A stretch of DNA of 64,000 bases from Hanleya hanleyi (Eukaryota > Mollusca > Polyplacophora > Lepidopleurida > Hanleyidae): positions 1 through 64,000 of the forward strand of contig JAVTVY010020260.1 in the NCBI GenBank assembly GCA_036873755.1. Reading direction: 5' to 3'. Shown here piece after piece: positions 48,228 to 60,100 of this stretch (position 1 is the stretch's first letter; the number at the start of each line of letters is the position of its first letter). The notes under the pieces were generated by a model, which was not told the DNA's origin, ran no database searches, and was given only the letters and a program-made list of their open reading frames with translations. A program made the position numbers and the translations under genes.

Positions 48228-50516
48228 ATGACCGACAACGACGTGCCGACAACGCCATTAACCGTGAGTTTCCAAGCGACACCACTGAGACGTCCGGACA
48301 TGGCGGATCTACGGGCTATCCTGCAGAGAAGGGAGCGATCGACGAGGGGGTCACCTGCTTCAACGACTTTGAGGACGACAGAAGATGCGAGTCCTGTGGA
48401 AGCACCGCTTGACCTGTCAACGCCCGCCATCGTCGAGATCGAGATTCCGTCGACTATCCGAGTGCTACTAGAGGCCCTCAAAAACTTACAGGCAGAGATG
48501 CAGACGATGCGAGCGACCTTCAATCAGACGATGATGGGAGCCCCAGCGCACACGTCCACACCCAGGGCCGAAGAGGGTACTACCAGAACCCCCATAGACC
48601 AGCCTGTACGGGAACAGACGATTTGCGACCGGGTCGCAGAAGGGCACCATTCAGCGGCTGATACCAGTGGGAGAGCCACAGTCACGACCATCCCTGTTTC
48701 CCGTAAGACGTTGGTTAAGGCTTCGACCTACGATGGAAGTACGCCCTGGAGAGATCACCTGGTACATTTTGAATATTGCGCAGCCTTAAACCAGTGGACG
48801 CTGGAAGAGAAGGGACAACACTTGGCCGTCTCCCTGCGGGGGCCAGCACAACAGGTTCTCTCCAGTCTGAAGATGAAACCAGGGGAGGCAAACTTCATCT
48901 GCCTACGTGATGCCTTGGAGAGACGCTTCGCACTCCCTAACCAAACAAAGCTGTATAAATCCAAGCTGAAGTCAAGGCGACGACTGAGGGGAGAAGATCT
49001 ATCCGAACTGGGCCAAGCTCTGGTGAGACTCAGCCAGATGGCTTACCCAGACGCCGGTGATGAGGTCCAAGACACCCTGGCCCGTGACCAATTCTTTGAG
49101 GCAATTGAAGAAGTCTGGCAGTGCCGACCGAAGTCCCTAGACGAGGCTGTACATGCAGCAGTGGAAGTAGAGGCCTTCCAAGACGCCCAGCGTCGACGTC
49201 CCGAACCCACGGCAAGAGCCGCTGCAGGAGAAGACATCCCGGCTGACGTGCCTGAGGATGATGAGGACGCGCAGGACCGACTTCGAGCAGAGATTGCTAC
49301 CCTGATGGAAGAATTTAAGAGGCGCTTCCCGGGACGGGGACGCTCAAGTTCAAGGCGGGGGCAGAGGGCGGGACGACAACCACGACGGGGATGTTGGAGG
49401 TGCGGAGAAGACGGCCATTTTAGGGCGGCGTGCCCAAGACGTTCACCCTCCCCGCCCCCGAGACGACCGCCCGGATCCGGGAATCCACCAAAGCCCCAGG
49501 GACCCAAGCCTGCACTTCATAATCAGGGAGAAGCGGGGATATACCTACCCGCGTCAATCGGGCCGGCGAAAGTGATGTGCTGTGTGGACTCCGGAGCATC
49601 TATCTCCTTGATCAGCCGCCGGATATGGGAACAGCTTGACCCAGATGTGAAACCAGTCCTTCGAGCCTCCCGGTACCAGTCCATCAAGGTAGCTGACGGT
49701 TCCGATATGCCTTTACTCGGAGAGGGAGACTTCAGGATATCGATCCAGGGGACGGTGTGGAAGCACACACTGGTTGTGGGAGACTTGTCCATCGACGCCA
49801 TCTTGGGGTACGACTTCCTGTATCGCCACGGCTGTATACTTGACGCAAGAGGCCATCGATTGAAGCTGGGAGGCAAGTACCTGCAATGCGAGGTCGTAGG
49901 AAGTTTCGATTGTTATCGTTTGGCCCTGGCTGAGACCATCACCATACCGCCTAGAACCCAGATGCTTGCCCCGGCCAGGGTGGAAGACGCACCGCCGGGA
50001 GAAATTGGACTAGTAGAGGGGGAGCTCGCATTTACCGAGAAGACCGGCCTAGTCCTGGCGAGAACACTTTCTCGAGTTGCATCTGATGGTAGTGTGCCTA
50101 TTCGTATGCTGAACGCTTCCGATGAGTCCACAGTCATTCACAATGGTACCTTCTGTGGTAGTATGTCCACACTGGGTGATGTTCCGGAAGAACCTACAGA
50201 GCCGAGGGCGCGGACGACGACCCTGCCAGCATATATGCAGCCTCTGTTGGAGAAGTCCAAGGACGACCTGAATGCAGCCCAGTTGAGGGAAGTTGAACAA
50301 ATGCTGAGTCGACACGCTGATTTGTTTGCTGCCGATGACGATGACCTTGGACGTACGACCAGGGTGCAACATCAGATAAAGACGGGGAGTGCACCCCCGA
50401 TTCGTATTCCACCTAGAAGACCGCCCCTTCATGCTCGATGGGAGACGAGGTGTGGTCGAGCCCTCCGCGGGACCGTGGTCGGCCCCTGTCGTCCTGGTGA
50501 AGAAGAAGGACGGTAA
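48228..50516 (+). CDS. Gag-protease (and start of RT) of the gypsy element
   Basis: 762 aa from ATG 48,228. The gag core lies at about residues 165-330 (STYDGSTPWRDHLVHFEYCA, LRDALERRFALPNQ). A CCHC zinc knuckle CWRCGEDGHFRAACP follows near 390, then a proline-rich linker. The aspartic protease has CCVDSGASISLI with a later ILGYDFLYRHG. The frame enters the RT N-terminus (HQIKTGSAPPIRIPPRRPP) and then breaks at about 50,440, where roughly ten codons are also missing. Gag packages the RNA and protease matures the particle. Confidence 0.92.
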   Translation: MTDNDVPTTPLTVSFQATPLRRPDMADLRAILQRRERSTRGSPASTTLRTTEDASPVEAPLDLSTPAIVEIEIPSTIRVLLEALKNLQAEMQTMRATFNQTMMGAPAHTSTPRAEEGTTRTPIDQPVREQTICDRVAEGHHSAADTSGRATVTTIPVSRKTLVKASTYDGSTPWRDHLVHFEYCAALNQWTLEEKGQHLAVSLRGPAQQVLSSLKMKPGEANFICLRDALERRFALPNQTKLYKSKLKSRRRLRGEDLSELGQALVRLSQMAYPDAGDEVQDTLARDQFFEAIEEVWQCRPKSLDEAVHAAVEVEAFQDAQRRRPEPTARAAAGEDIPADVPEDDEDAQDRLRAEIATLMEEFKRRFPGRGRSSSRRGQRAGRQPRRGCWRCGEDGHFRAACPRRSPSPPPRRPPGSGNPPKPQGPKPALHNQGEAGIYLPASIGPAKVMCCVDSGASISLISRRIWEQLDPDVKPVLRASRYQSIKVADGSDMPLLGEGDFRISIQGTVWKHTLVVGDLSIDAILGYDFLYRHGCILDARGHRLKLGGKYLQCEVVGSFDCYRLALAETITIPPRTQMLAPARVEDAPPGEIGLVEGELAFTEKTGLVLARTLSRVASDGSVPIRMLNASDESTVIHNGTFCGSMSTLGDVPEEPTEPRARTTTLPAYMQPLLEKSKDDLNAAQLREVEQMLSRHADLFAADDDDLGRTTRVQHQIKTGSAPPIRIPPRRPPLHARWETRCGRALRGTVVGPCRPGEEEGR

Positions 50517-51081
50517 ATCTCGATTCTGCGTCTATTATCGGGCCCTGAATGACGTGACAGAGAAAGACGCATATCCTCTGCCAGGGATCGATGACAGTCT
50601 TGACGCACTGAACGGGGCACAGTGGTGGTCTACCCTCGACTTGATGTCCGGATACTGGCAAGTTGAATTGGCGCCTGAAGATCGATGCAAGTCCGCGTTT
50701 TCTACCCGGAAAGGCCTTTACCAGTTCCGCGTTATGCCGTTCGGGCTGTGCAACGCCCCTGGAACCTTCGAACGCCTAATGGAAGCGGTATTGGCCGGTC
50801 TGCACTACGAGACATGCCTCATTTACCTCGACGATATCATCGTGTTCGGGAAGACGTTTACCGAGATGCTAGCCAACTTGGAGGTGGTGTTCCAGAGACT
50901 ACAGCTTCACGGGCTTAAGTTGAAACCCTCCAAGTGTGTCATTGGCGCCCGAAAAGTCACCTACCTGGGACACGTCGTGTCCGGCGCTGGTATCGAGACG
51001 GAACCGGAGAAAGTCCAGGCTGTGAGAGACTGGCCCACCCGTCTCCCAGACCGAGGTACGGAGTTTCCTCGGATTGTGTAG
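50389..51081 (+). pseudogene. Reverse transcriptase segment of the gypsy element
   Basis: Real homology starts near 50,450. Motifs: SAPVVLVKKKDGKSRFCVYY, WWSTLDLMSGYWQVEL (catalytic Asp), FRVMPFGLCNAPGTFERL, and CLIYLDDIIVFGKTF (YxDD). The common FCVDYR motif reads FCVYYR. The frame is lost at about 51,040-51,075 just before the LCSYYRRF-type segment. Confidence 0.92.
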
Positions 51082-51880
51082 CTATTATCGGAGGTTCGTC
51101 AAAGACTTTGCGACCGTGGCAGCGCCCCTGCATCAACTTACCCAGAAGGAGAAGAGCTTCGTGTGGACCGACGATTGTCAGATCGCATTTGAGACCCTGA
51201 AGGGGAAGATGATAGCGGCGCCCATCCTGGCCATGCCTGACATGTCTAAACCGTTTATCCTGGACACGGATGCCAGCGGTTGGGGCATCGGAGCCGTTTT
51301 GTCCCAAGAGGTCGACGGACAGGAGAGGGTGGTGGCCTATGGCAGCAGGGTACTCGCCAAGGCTGAGAGGGCATACTGCGTGACCAGGCGCAAACTCCTG
51401 GCGGTGGTCCACTTCGTTAAGTCGTTGCGGCACTACCTCTACGGGAAGAAGTTCCTACTGCGCACCGACCACAGGTCCTTGAGGTGGCTCATGAGATTCA
51501 AAGAGCCGGAGGGCCAACTCGCAAGGTGGATCCAAGCTCTGTCGACCTATCAATTTGACATCGTCCACCGACCAGGGCGTAAGCATCAGAATGCTGACGC
51601 GATGAGCAGACGTCCGTGCAAGCAGTGTGGTCGTTCCTCCGAGACCGAAGACGGAGAGACGGCGGCGGCCCGAGCTGTGACCATATCTCCACCCAATGAG
51701 GACTTTGCAGCGGCCCAAGCTGCAGACCCCGAGCTACTTCCGATGATTGAATGGGCGAAGGCCGGAACCAGACCTCGATGGGACCTAGTCTGTCAACACA
51801 GCGGGGGTAACAAAAGCGCTGTGGGGAGCCTACGACGCCTTGGCCCTGGAAGGGGACCTCCTGGTGCGACGTTGGTATGA
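51074..51880 (+). pseudogene. RNase H segment of the gypsy element
   Basis: CSYYRRFVKDFATVAAPLHQ, FILDTDASGWGIGAVLSQ (catalytic Asp), KLLAVVHFVKSLRHYLYGKK (Glu) and HRPGRKHQNADAMSRRPC (end of RNase H). The frame is lost near 51,800, before the integrase linker. Confidence 0.9.
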
Positions 51881-53366
51881 CGTGCGAGGCCGGGAGAAGG
51901 CCAAGTTACTGGTGGTCCCGAGGGCCCTTCAAAAGAGGATACTTAAGGAATGTCATGACAGCCCGACTGGAGGACACCTGGGGGTGTTCAAGACGTTGAA
52001 GAAGGTGCGACAAGCGTACGCCTGGGTTGGCCTGCAGCGTGACGTGCGACAGTGGTGCTGGAGCTGCGGCACGTGCAGTCGGAGGAAGCAGGCCGGGAAG
52101 AAACCCCGAGGACAGCACCGCCGGATGATGACGGGATGCCCCGGAGAACGTATCGCCGTGGACTTGATGGGTCCTCTCTCCCTGGCGACGCGAGGAAATC
52201 TGCATATTGTGGTTATCTGTGACTATTTCACGAAGTGGGTGGAGGCTGTTGCACTTCCGGACCAAGAAGCGGAGACGGTGGCCCAGGCTGTGATTGACTT
52301 GTACGTCAGCCGGTTCGGTGTCCCCTCCCTGATACACTCGGACCAGGGGCGAAACTTTGAGAGCAAAGTGTTCGAGGGGATGTGCCGGATCCTCGGCATG
52401 AAGAAGACGCGGACGACGGCGTACCATCCGCAGTCTAACGGGCAGGTTGAGAGGTTCAACAGGACTCTGGGTCAGATGCTTCATGCTAGTGCCGCCCGCC
52501 ACCCCGACGATTGGGATGTGTATATTCCACTAACCCTGATGGCGTACCGTGCGGCCGCACACGAGACTACGGGGTATACGCCAAACATGATGACGTTTGG
52601 CCGGGAGGTGACGCTACCAGCTCACCTGACAGTTGGGGCTCCCCCGAGTGAGAGAAAGGAGCCCGTGCCGTGGGTCGGGGACTTTCGTGACCACTTAGTC
52701 GACGTCCACGAGGATGCGAGGGAAAATAGTAGGAAGGCCCTGAGACGGCAGAAGCGCCTTTACAACCTGAAGGCCAAGGCGCAAAAATTCGGCCCCGGAG
52801 ACCAGGTCTATCTGCATACCGTAGTGACCCGGCCAGGACAGATACGGAAGCTTCGAGACCGGTGGCTGGAACCGTTTGTGGTGGAGGCGGCCTTGTCGGA
52901 CGTTACTTACCGGATCCAGAGTGACGACGGGAGGCGACAGGTCGTCCATGTTGACCGGGTCAAACCATGTTATCCGCAGCTGGACGTGGAGGGTGACGAT
53001 ACACCGTCGGAGAGCGGCAGTGACGACGGCAGCGACCAGCAGGGGCCGGAAACGGCTTACGCCGGGCCTTACGCCGTGACCCACCCGGTAGTCGTGCAGC
53101 TACCCATAGGCCAGCCCCAGACGAGCCGGAGTGGACGCGTCATCCGGCAGCCGGCCTGGCAGGCCGAATTTGAGTTGGAACCGCGGGGAACGCCGGATAG
53201 CGAGTTGGAGGACGAGCCCAAGGAAGTGGCCGAGGGTGAGGCAGCCCCCACACACACGACGACCCGCGGACGGCGAGTGGTGAAGCCTCGCAGGTTGCAC
53301 GACTACGTGCTGACGTCCCAGCCCGTGTGCCGTAAAAGGGGGGGGGAAGCCCGACCCTCCAACTGA
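51840..53366 (+). CDS. Integrase segment of the gypsy element
   Basis: Zinc-binding HHCC (HDSPTGGHLG and CWSCGTCSRRK). DDE core: IAVDLMGPLS, LIHSDQGRNFESKVFEG and HPQSNGQVERFNRTL. A GPY/F-type module follows (RDRWLEPFVVEAAL, VVHVDRVKPCYP). No chromodomain is seen. The C-terminal 150 residues are acidic and low complexity. It inserts the cDNA and makes the 4 bp CACA duplication. Confidence 0.93.
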   Translation: MALEGDLLVRRWYDVRGREKAKLLVVPRALQKRILKECHDSPTGGHLGVFKTLKKVRQAYAWVGLQRDVRQWCWSCGTCSRRKQAGKKPRGQHRRMMTGCPGERIAVDLMGPLSLATRGNLHIVVICDYFTKWVEAVALPDQEAETVAQAVIDLYVSRFGVPSLIHSDQGRNFESKVFEGMCRILGMKKTRTTAYHPQSNGQVERFNRTLGQMLHASAARHPDDWDVYIPLTLMAYRAAAHETTGYTPNMMTFGREVTLPAHLTVGAPPSERKEPVPWVGDFRDHLVDVHEDARENSRKALRRQKRLYNLKAKAQKFGPGDQVYLHTVVTRPGQIRKLRDRWLEPFVVEAALSDVTYRIQSDDGRRQVVHVDRVKPCYPQLDVEGDDTPSESGSDDGSDQQGPETAYAGPYAVTHPVVVQLPIGQPQTSRSGRVIRQPAWQAEFELEPRGTPDSELEDEPKEVAEGEAAPTHTTTRGRRVVKPRRLHDYVLTSQPVCRKRGGEARPSN

Positions 53367-53625
53367 GCGTGCAGCCCAGTGGACCAAATGTCGTGGGGCG
53401 GCTCTGCTAGCCGCCCAGGTAATTCTGTGAAGGAAAGCTGTGGACCTAATGGCGTGGTGGCCCGGCCAGACCGCTGGAGGGCAGCCACCTGGTAATTTCG
53501 CCGGCCCTGATGGCCCGTAATTGGCGAGGAGCTTTGTTTGATTGTTTAATTGATTCGAACTGTACAACTGGGACTGTGGGACTACCCTCTACTGTGGGAT
53601 CAGAACGCCCATGACGTCATGATTT

Positions 53626-53641
53626 GGAAAGGCGGGGGCAG
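53626..53641 (+). promoter_or_regulatory. Polypurine tract
   Basis: GGAAAGGCGGGGGCAG directly before the 3' LTR; the usual plus-strand DNA primer. One C occurs inside the run. Confidence 0.8.
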
Positions 53642-56608
53642 TGTAACGGTTAACCGTTTGTGATTGGACTGTTCGAATCGGAGGGGGGTGTGTCACCGCC
53701 GGAAGGATGGAAGAGCCAGTTCGGGAGCGCCAGTGGTTGGAAATGCATTCCCCCCGTGGTTCTCGCTTACCAGCGCGAGATAGGTGTTGCCTTTTATGTG
53801 GAAAATTCTTTACGGACTATGGATTGGGATGGCATTCCCATTTATGGACTATGAACTGTAATTTCGCTGTCAAGGCGATTTTCTGGGTGTTCGCAACGGC
53901 GCCGGGGGATGAAGAGTGGCCCCGGCTATACAAGCTCGAGCAGACGGAGGGATCGTGTTCAGACCAGAAAGACAACGCTGGATAAAGCACGTCCAGGTAC
54001 AGCCTGTAACTTTCGATTTCGGCATAATTTACGGTTGGGCCGTAAATGCAGTTGTTTTGGCCTGGGAGTCTAAAAGCTTGTACAATCCTGTAGCTAGTGT
54101 AACCTGTGAAAACACGCCAATCCAATGAGAATTTGCCAGCTCGCATTTTCGGTGTGGAAACGTGTTTGTGGTTATGCTATAGTTTAGGAAACACGACAGC
54201 GTGGCGTGTCTAGTGTAGTTGTGGGGTATTTTGTAATACTGTAATGAGACATGTGTTTGCCCGTAGCACATGCAGGCAACTCGCATGGCCTAACTTCAGT
54301 ATAAATAAGGCTTTTAGGTCTATACCAGTAGGTTCATAAGTTCGACACTATTGCTGTGCTATCCCGCTGCACTGGTACTAAAGCCACAATATTTAGGTGT
54401 CGATCTTGTTGAACGTGAAGCGGTATATGACAAAAGTTAGGGATTCCCTCCACCCCCTGAAATATGCAACTGCACTAAATACAGAGGTAAATCAACCAAG
54501 TTTCCCCCTGCCATAATCCTACGACGTATCGTGTAGCCTGTTTATTCGGCGCAGACGGCCTGGCAACGCTATACGGGACGAAAACGGTCGCAGTTATCAC
54601 AGCCGGCGGTGCGATTCAAGGCACAGGCGGGCGAGCCGTTTTCGTCGGGAAACATCGATAAACTGGGCCGGACGCTTTGGGAGCAAGAAAGGTCGCAGAC
54701 AGTTACACAGACGGCGTATAGCTGGCCAAAGACAAGTTACAGATACAGCTCACAGATCACACAAGAAAGATACAGAACACAGATTCCACAAGAAGGATAT
54801 GTGTATTTATCACACATTACAAGCAAATCAAGACACACAGATCATAAACAGTACAGTACAAGTCCAGACCTACAGATCACAGATTATACAGTCAAGAAAG
54901 CTACAGAACACAGATCCCACAAGAAGGATATGTGTATTTATCACACATTAAAGAAAGATACACAGAGCACAGCCCACACAGAAAAAGACAAGACATACAG
55001 ATCACAGACCGCACAGTAAAGGCAAGTTACGGTGCAGGCGGGCTTCGTTTTACCGATGTAAAAGTGGTAACAAGACTCACAGACTGTACAGTCAAGCCAA
55101 GGCACAGATTACAGCCAGTGAAGAACAGACAGGGTCAAAGACAAGATACAAGTTACAGACAGTAAAGAAAAGGCAAGGCACAGCACAGACAAGCTTCCCC
55201 TCCCGAGTAACTAAACGTGAAATCTACAGACCTGCGACCGGGTCGCCAAAGGTCGCAGAAGGTCGCAAAAGGTCGCAGTGGCTTGCGACCGGGTGGCAGA
55301 GGGTCGCCAACGACAGTGACATGCAGTAATGATGTTTCATCGGTACCAGATGAAATGGTAATACAATATATACCCAAGTAATTGTCCTGACGGTCACGGA
55401 GAGTGAGTGGTGCGTGATACTTACCTGAGAGATCGTCGTGAAGTTGTGCAGTCACAGGCCGTGCCTATAGACGGGTCGCAGCAGCCGTAAGGGTTGAGAC
55501 GCCGGGCTATACTTACCTGTGCGGGAAGCAGACTGATGAGCTGACAAGTTAGGGTCAGGCTCCGACAACTGGGGGTGAAGAACACGCCGGGTTGCCACGT
55601 CTCTGGAGAGAGCGTCACTGCCGTGACGTTCCAACGACTGGGTGTCGTATCTGGAGAGAGCGTTACCGCGTAACGTTCCAACGGGCCGTGACGTTTCAGC
55701 GACTTGGGGCCATATCTGGAGAGAGCGTCACTGCCGTGACGTTCCAACGCCTGAGGGTATATATATATTGGGGAGAACGTTACCGCCGTAACGTTCCAAC
55801 GGGCCTTGACGTTTCAACGACTGGGTGTCTTGTCTGGAGAGAGCGTTATATCCTTAACGTTCCAACGACGGGGTGCCATCCCTGGAGAGAGCGTTACCCC
55901 CGTAACGTTCCAACGACGGAGGAAGAGAAGGGCCAGCAGCCAGGCCGCCCTTATCGCGCATAGACATGAAGCACTATATTAACTATAAAGCTATATGCAT
56001 ACACTGTCATATATATATTATTGCCATATAACATCAAGCTTAAACTGCACACATTCTCTTCTATTATCCACATATACACCAGGGATACGTATCCGTTAAC
56101 TTTATATGCACACACCAAGTGTACGTATCCGTTAACTTTATATGCACACACCAAGTGTACGTATCCGTTAACCTTATATGCACACACCAAGTGTACGTAT
56201 CCGTTAACCTTATATGCACACACCAAGTGTACGTATCCGTTAACTTTATATGCACACACCCTCTCATATCACGTGTATATATACGTCAAGTTTATTTGCA
56301 TACACTCTCCTAGTGTCTGTACATATATGTAAATATTATAACGGTACATCTCCTTAGACATTCTGTCTAAGACACGCGGTTCTACGCTATTATTTGTAAC
56401 CGCGTATACTATTTGTGCAGAATATACCATAATAGACCTTTACATTAGCGTCAGTCATCCTTATAGGGTTGTGATCATCTCTTCGAGCCCCGGATCTCTA
56501 CTAGTGAAGGGGTTAACGACGGTGACGGCCAGAATGCCAGTGGGCAATCCCGGTTATTGATTCGTATTCTTGTAAACACCACGACTGGTCCTGCTCGTAC
56601 ACGTTAGA
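53642..56608 (+). repeat. 3' LTR
   Basis: 2,967 bp, closely matching the 5' LTR. Differences include a single instead of doubled AAGGGCCAGCAGCCAGGC block, one extra 36 bp unit, a rearranged GGTCGC patch at 55,245-55,310, and CGTTAGA for CGTTACA at the end. Confidence 0.93.
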
Positions 56609-56612
56609 CACA

Positions 56613-57192
56613 GTTCATTTTTTATTGTAAGTGCATTGAATTTATAAAATTTATTCTCATCTTCCAATATGCCGTTTTATGTTTATTTGTGAGTGCTTTC
56701 AAACTCAAGGCTCGAATTAGGGTAGCTAAGATTCATAGCATCTCCCTTCCCTCACCGCTATGCCGACGACATTTCCCTGGTGGTAACTCGAACATCTCCA
56801 TGGCGCACTTATTATTACCTTCGCGCCCTATTGGACCTTCATTAACTTGAGAAAAGGGGCCGCCATGAATAAAAATACCACAATCGATGTTGTGATCATC
56901 ATCCCCTGTATACACAGGGTCTATTGTGACGGAAATGCCCATCTTCTTGACCCTCGATTTCAGGTGATTTTGAGGCTCCATAGGGATAATTTTAACGTGT
57001 GTAATTAATTTTTGACCGATGTGTAGCCGCGGCCCCCTAATCGGCAGGCAACAACTACAATAATTAATCGGGATCGCTTCCTACTTAAAGAAAAGTGACA
57101 CGAACGACAGAAATGTGTTCACACAATTAATCTCATTTACTGTTACTTATTTTATAATACACATCTGATACAACCTAACCTTAGCAACTAGA
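56613..57192. other. Non-coding flank of the LTR element
   Basis: Unremarkable mixed sequence; a minus-strand frame at 56,733-56,981 is short and unrecognised, and I do not call it a gene. Confidence 0.4.
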
Positions 57193-60100
57193 GAACAGTG
57201 GCTACAGAGAACAGAGAGAACAGGAGTGGCTACAGAGGACAGAGAGAACAGTGGCTACAGAGAACAGAGAGAACAGTGGCTACAGAGAACAGAGAGAACA
57301 GTGGTTACAGAGAACAGAGAGAACAGTGGCTACAGAGAACAGAGAACAGTGGCTACAGGGAACAGAGAGAACAGAGAGAACAGTGGCTACAGAGAACAGA
57401 GAGAACAGTGGCTACAGAGAACAGAGAGAGCAGTGGCTACAGAAAACAGAGAACAGCGGCTACAGGGAACAGTGGCTACAGAGAACAGAGAGAACAGTGG
57501 CTACAGAGAACAGAGAGAACAGTGGCTACAGAGAACAGAGAGAGCAGTGGCTACAGAGAACAGAGAACAGTGGCTACAGAGAACAGAGAGAACAGTAAAC
57601 AGTGGCTACAGAGAACAGAGAGAACAGTGGCTTCAGAGAACAGAGAGAACAGTGGCTACAGAGAACAGAGAGAACAGTGGCTACAGAGAACAGAGAGAAC
57701 AGTGGCTTCAGAGAACAGAGAGAACAGTGGCGACAGAGAACAGAGAGAACAGTGGCCTCAGAGAACAGAGAACAGTGGCTACAGAGAAAGAGAGAACAGT
57801 GGCTACAGAGAACAGAGAGAACAGTGGCTACAGAGAACAGAGGCTACAGAGAACAGAGAACTGGCTACAGAGAACAGAGAGAACAATGGCTACAGAGAAC
57901 AGAGAGAACAGTGGCTACAGAGAACAGAGAGAACAGTGGCTTCAGAGAACAGAGAGAACAGTGGCTACAGAGAACAGAGAGAACAGTGGCTTCAGAGAAC
58001 AGAGAGAACAGTGGCTACAGAGAACATAGAGAACAGTGGCTACAGAGAACAGAGAGAACAGTGGATACAGAGAACAGAGAGAACAGTGGCTACAGAGAAC
58101 AGAGGCTACAGAGAACAGAGAGAACAGTGGCTACAGAGAACAGAGAGAACAGTGGCTACAGAGAACAGAGAACAGTGGCTACAGAGAACAGAGAGAACAG
58201 TGGCTACAGAGAACAGAGAACAGTGGCTACAGAGAACAGAGAGAACAGTGGCTACAGAGAACAGAGAGAACAGTGGCTACAGAGAACAGAGAGAGCAGTG
58301 GCTACAGAAAACAGAGAGAACAGCGGCTACAGAGAACAGAGAACAGTGGCTACAGAGAACAGAGAACAGTGGCTACAGAGAACAGAGAGAACAGTGGCTA
58401 CAGAGAACAGAGAGAGCAGTGGCTACAGAGAACAGAGAACAGTGGCTACAGAGAACAGAGAGGACAGTAAACAGTGGCTACAGAGAACAGAGAACAGTGG
58501 CTTCAGAGAACAGAGAGAACAGTGGCTACAGAGAACAGAGAGAACAGTGGCTACAGAGAACAGAGAGAACAGTGGCTACAGAGAACAGAGAGAACAGTGG
58601 CTTCAGAGAACAGAGAGAACAGTGGCGACAGAGAACAGAGAGAACAGTGGCTTCAGAGAACAGAGAGAACAGTGGCTACAGAGAAAGAGAGAACAGTGGC
58701 TACAGAGAACAGAGAGAACAGTGGCTACAGAGAACAGAGAACTGGCTACAGAGAACAGAGAGAACAATGGCTACAGAGAACAGAGAGAACAGTGGCTACA
58801 GAGAACAGAGAGAACAGTGGCTTCAGAGAACAGAGAGAACAGTGGCTACAGAGAACAGAGAGAACAGTGGCTTCAGAGAACAGAGAGAACAGTGGCTACA
58901 GAGAACATAGAGAACAGTGGCTACAGAGAACAGAGAGAACAGTGGATACAGAGAACAGAGAGAACAGTGGCTACAGAGAACAGAGGCTACAGAGAACAGA
59001 GAGAACAGAGGCTACAGAGAACAGAGAGAACAGTGGCTACAGAGAACAGAGAGAACAGTGGCTACAGAGAACAGAGAGAACAGTGGCTACAGAGAACAGA
59101 GAGAACAGTGGCTACAGAGAACAGAGAGAACAGTGGCTGCAGAGAACAGAGAGAACAGTGGCTACAGAGAACAGAGAGAACAGTGGCTACAGAGAACAGA
59201 GAGAACAGTGGCTTCAGAGAACAGAGAGAACAGTGGCTACAGAGAACAGTGGCTTCAGAGAACAGAGAGAACAGTGGCTACAGAGAACAGAGAGAACAGT
59301 GGCTACAGAGAACAGAGAGAACAGTGGCTACAGAGAACAGAGAGAACAGTGGATACAGAGAACAGAGAGAACAGTGGCTACAGAGAACAGAGAACAGTGG
59401 CTACAGAGAACATAGAGAACAGTGGCTACAGAGAACAGAGAGAACAGTGGCTTCAGAGAACAGAGAGAACAGTGGCTACAGAGAACAGTGGCTTCAGAGA
59501 ACAGAGAGAACAGTGGCTACAGAGAACAGAGGCTACAGAGAACAGAGAGAACAGTGGCTACAGAGAACAGAGAGAACAGTGGCTACAGAGAACAGAGAGA
59601 ACAGTGGCTACAGAGAACAGAGAGAACAGTGGCTACAGAGAACAGTGGCTACAGAGAACAGAGAGAACAATGGCTACAGAGAACAGTGGCTACAGAGAAC
59701 AGAGAGAACAGTGGTTACAGAGAACAGAGAGAACAGTGGCTACAGAGAACAGTGGCTACAGAGAACAGAGAGAACAGTGGCTTCAGAGAACAGAGAGAAC
59801 AGTGGCTACAGAGAACAGAGAGAACAGTGGCTACAGAGAACAGAGAGAACAGTGGCTTCAGAGAACAGAGAGAACAGTGGCTACAGAGAACAGTGGATAC
59901 AGAGAACAGAGAGAACAGTGGCTACAGAGAACAGAGAGAACAGTGGCTACAGAGAACAGCGAGAACAGTGGCTACAGAGAACAGAGAGAACAGTGGCTTC
60001 AGAGAACAGAGAGAACAGTGGCTACAGAGAACAGAGAGAACAGTGGCTTCAGAGAACAGAGAGAACAGTGGCTTCAGAGAACAGAGAGAACAGTGGCTTC

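Larger units (their letters stand above)
45172..56608 (+). mobile_element. Ty3/gypsy LTR retrotransposon with 3 kb LTRs
   Basis: 11,437 bp. Two LTRs begin TGTAACGG and end CGTTACA (CGTTAGA in the 3' copy), flanked by a CACA target duplication (45,168-45,171 and 56,609-56,612). Between them lie a tRNA-Leu-type primer site, gag, protease, RT, RNase H, integrase and a polypurine tract, in Ty3/gypsy order. The LTRs are very similar, so the insertion is recent, yet pol has three frameshifts and a small deletion. Confidence 0.95.
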
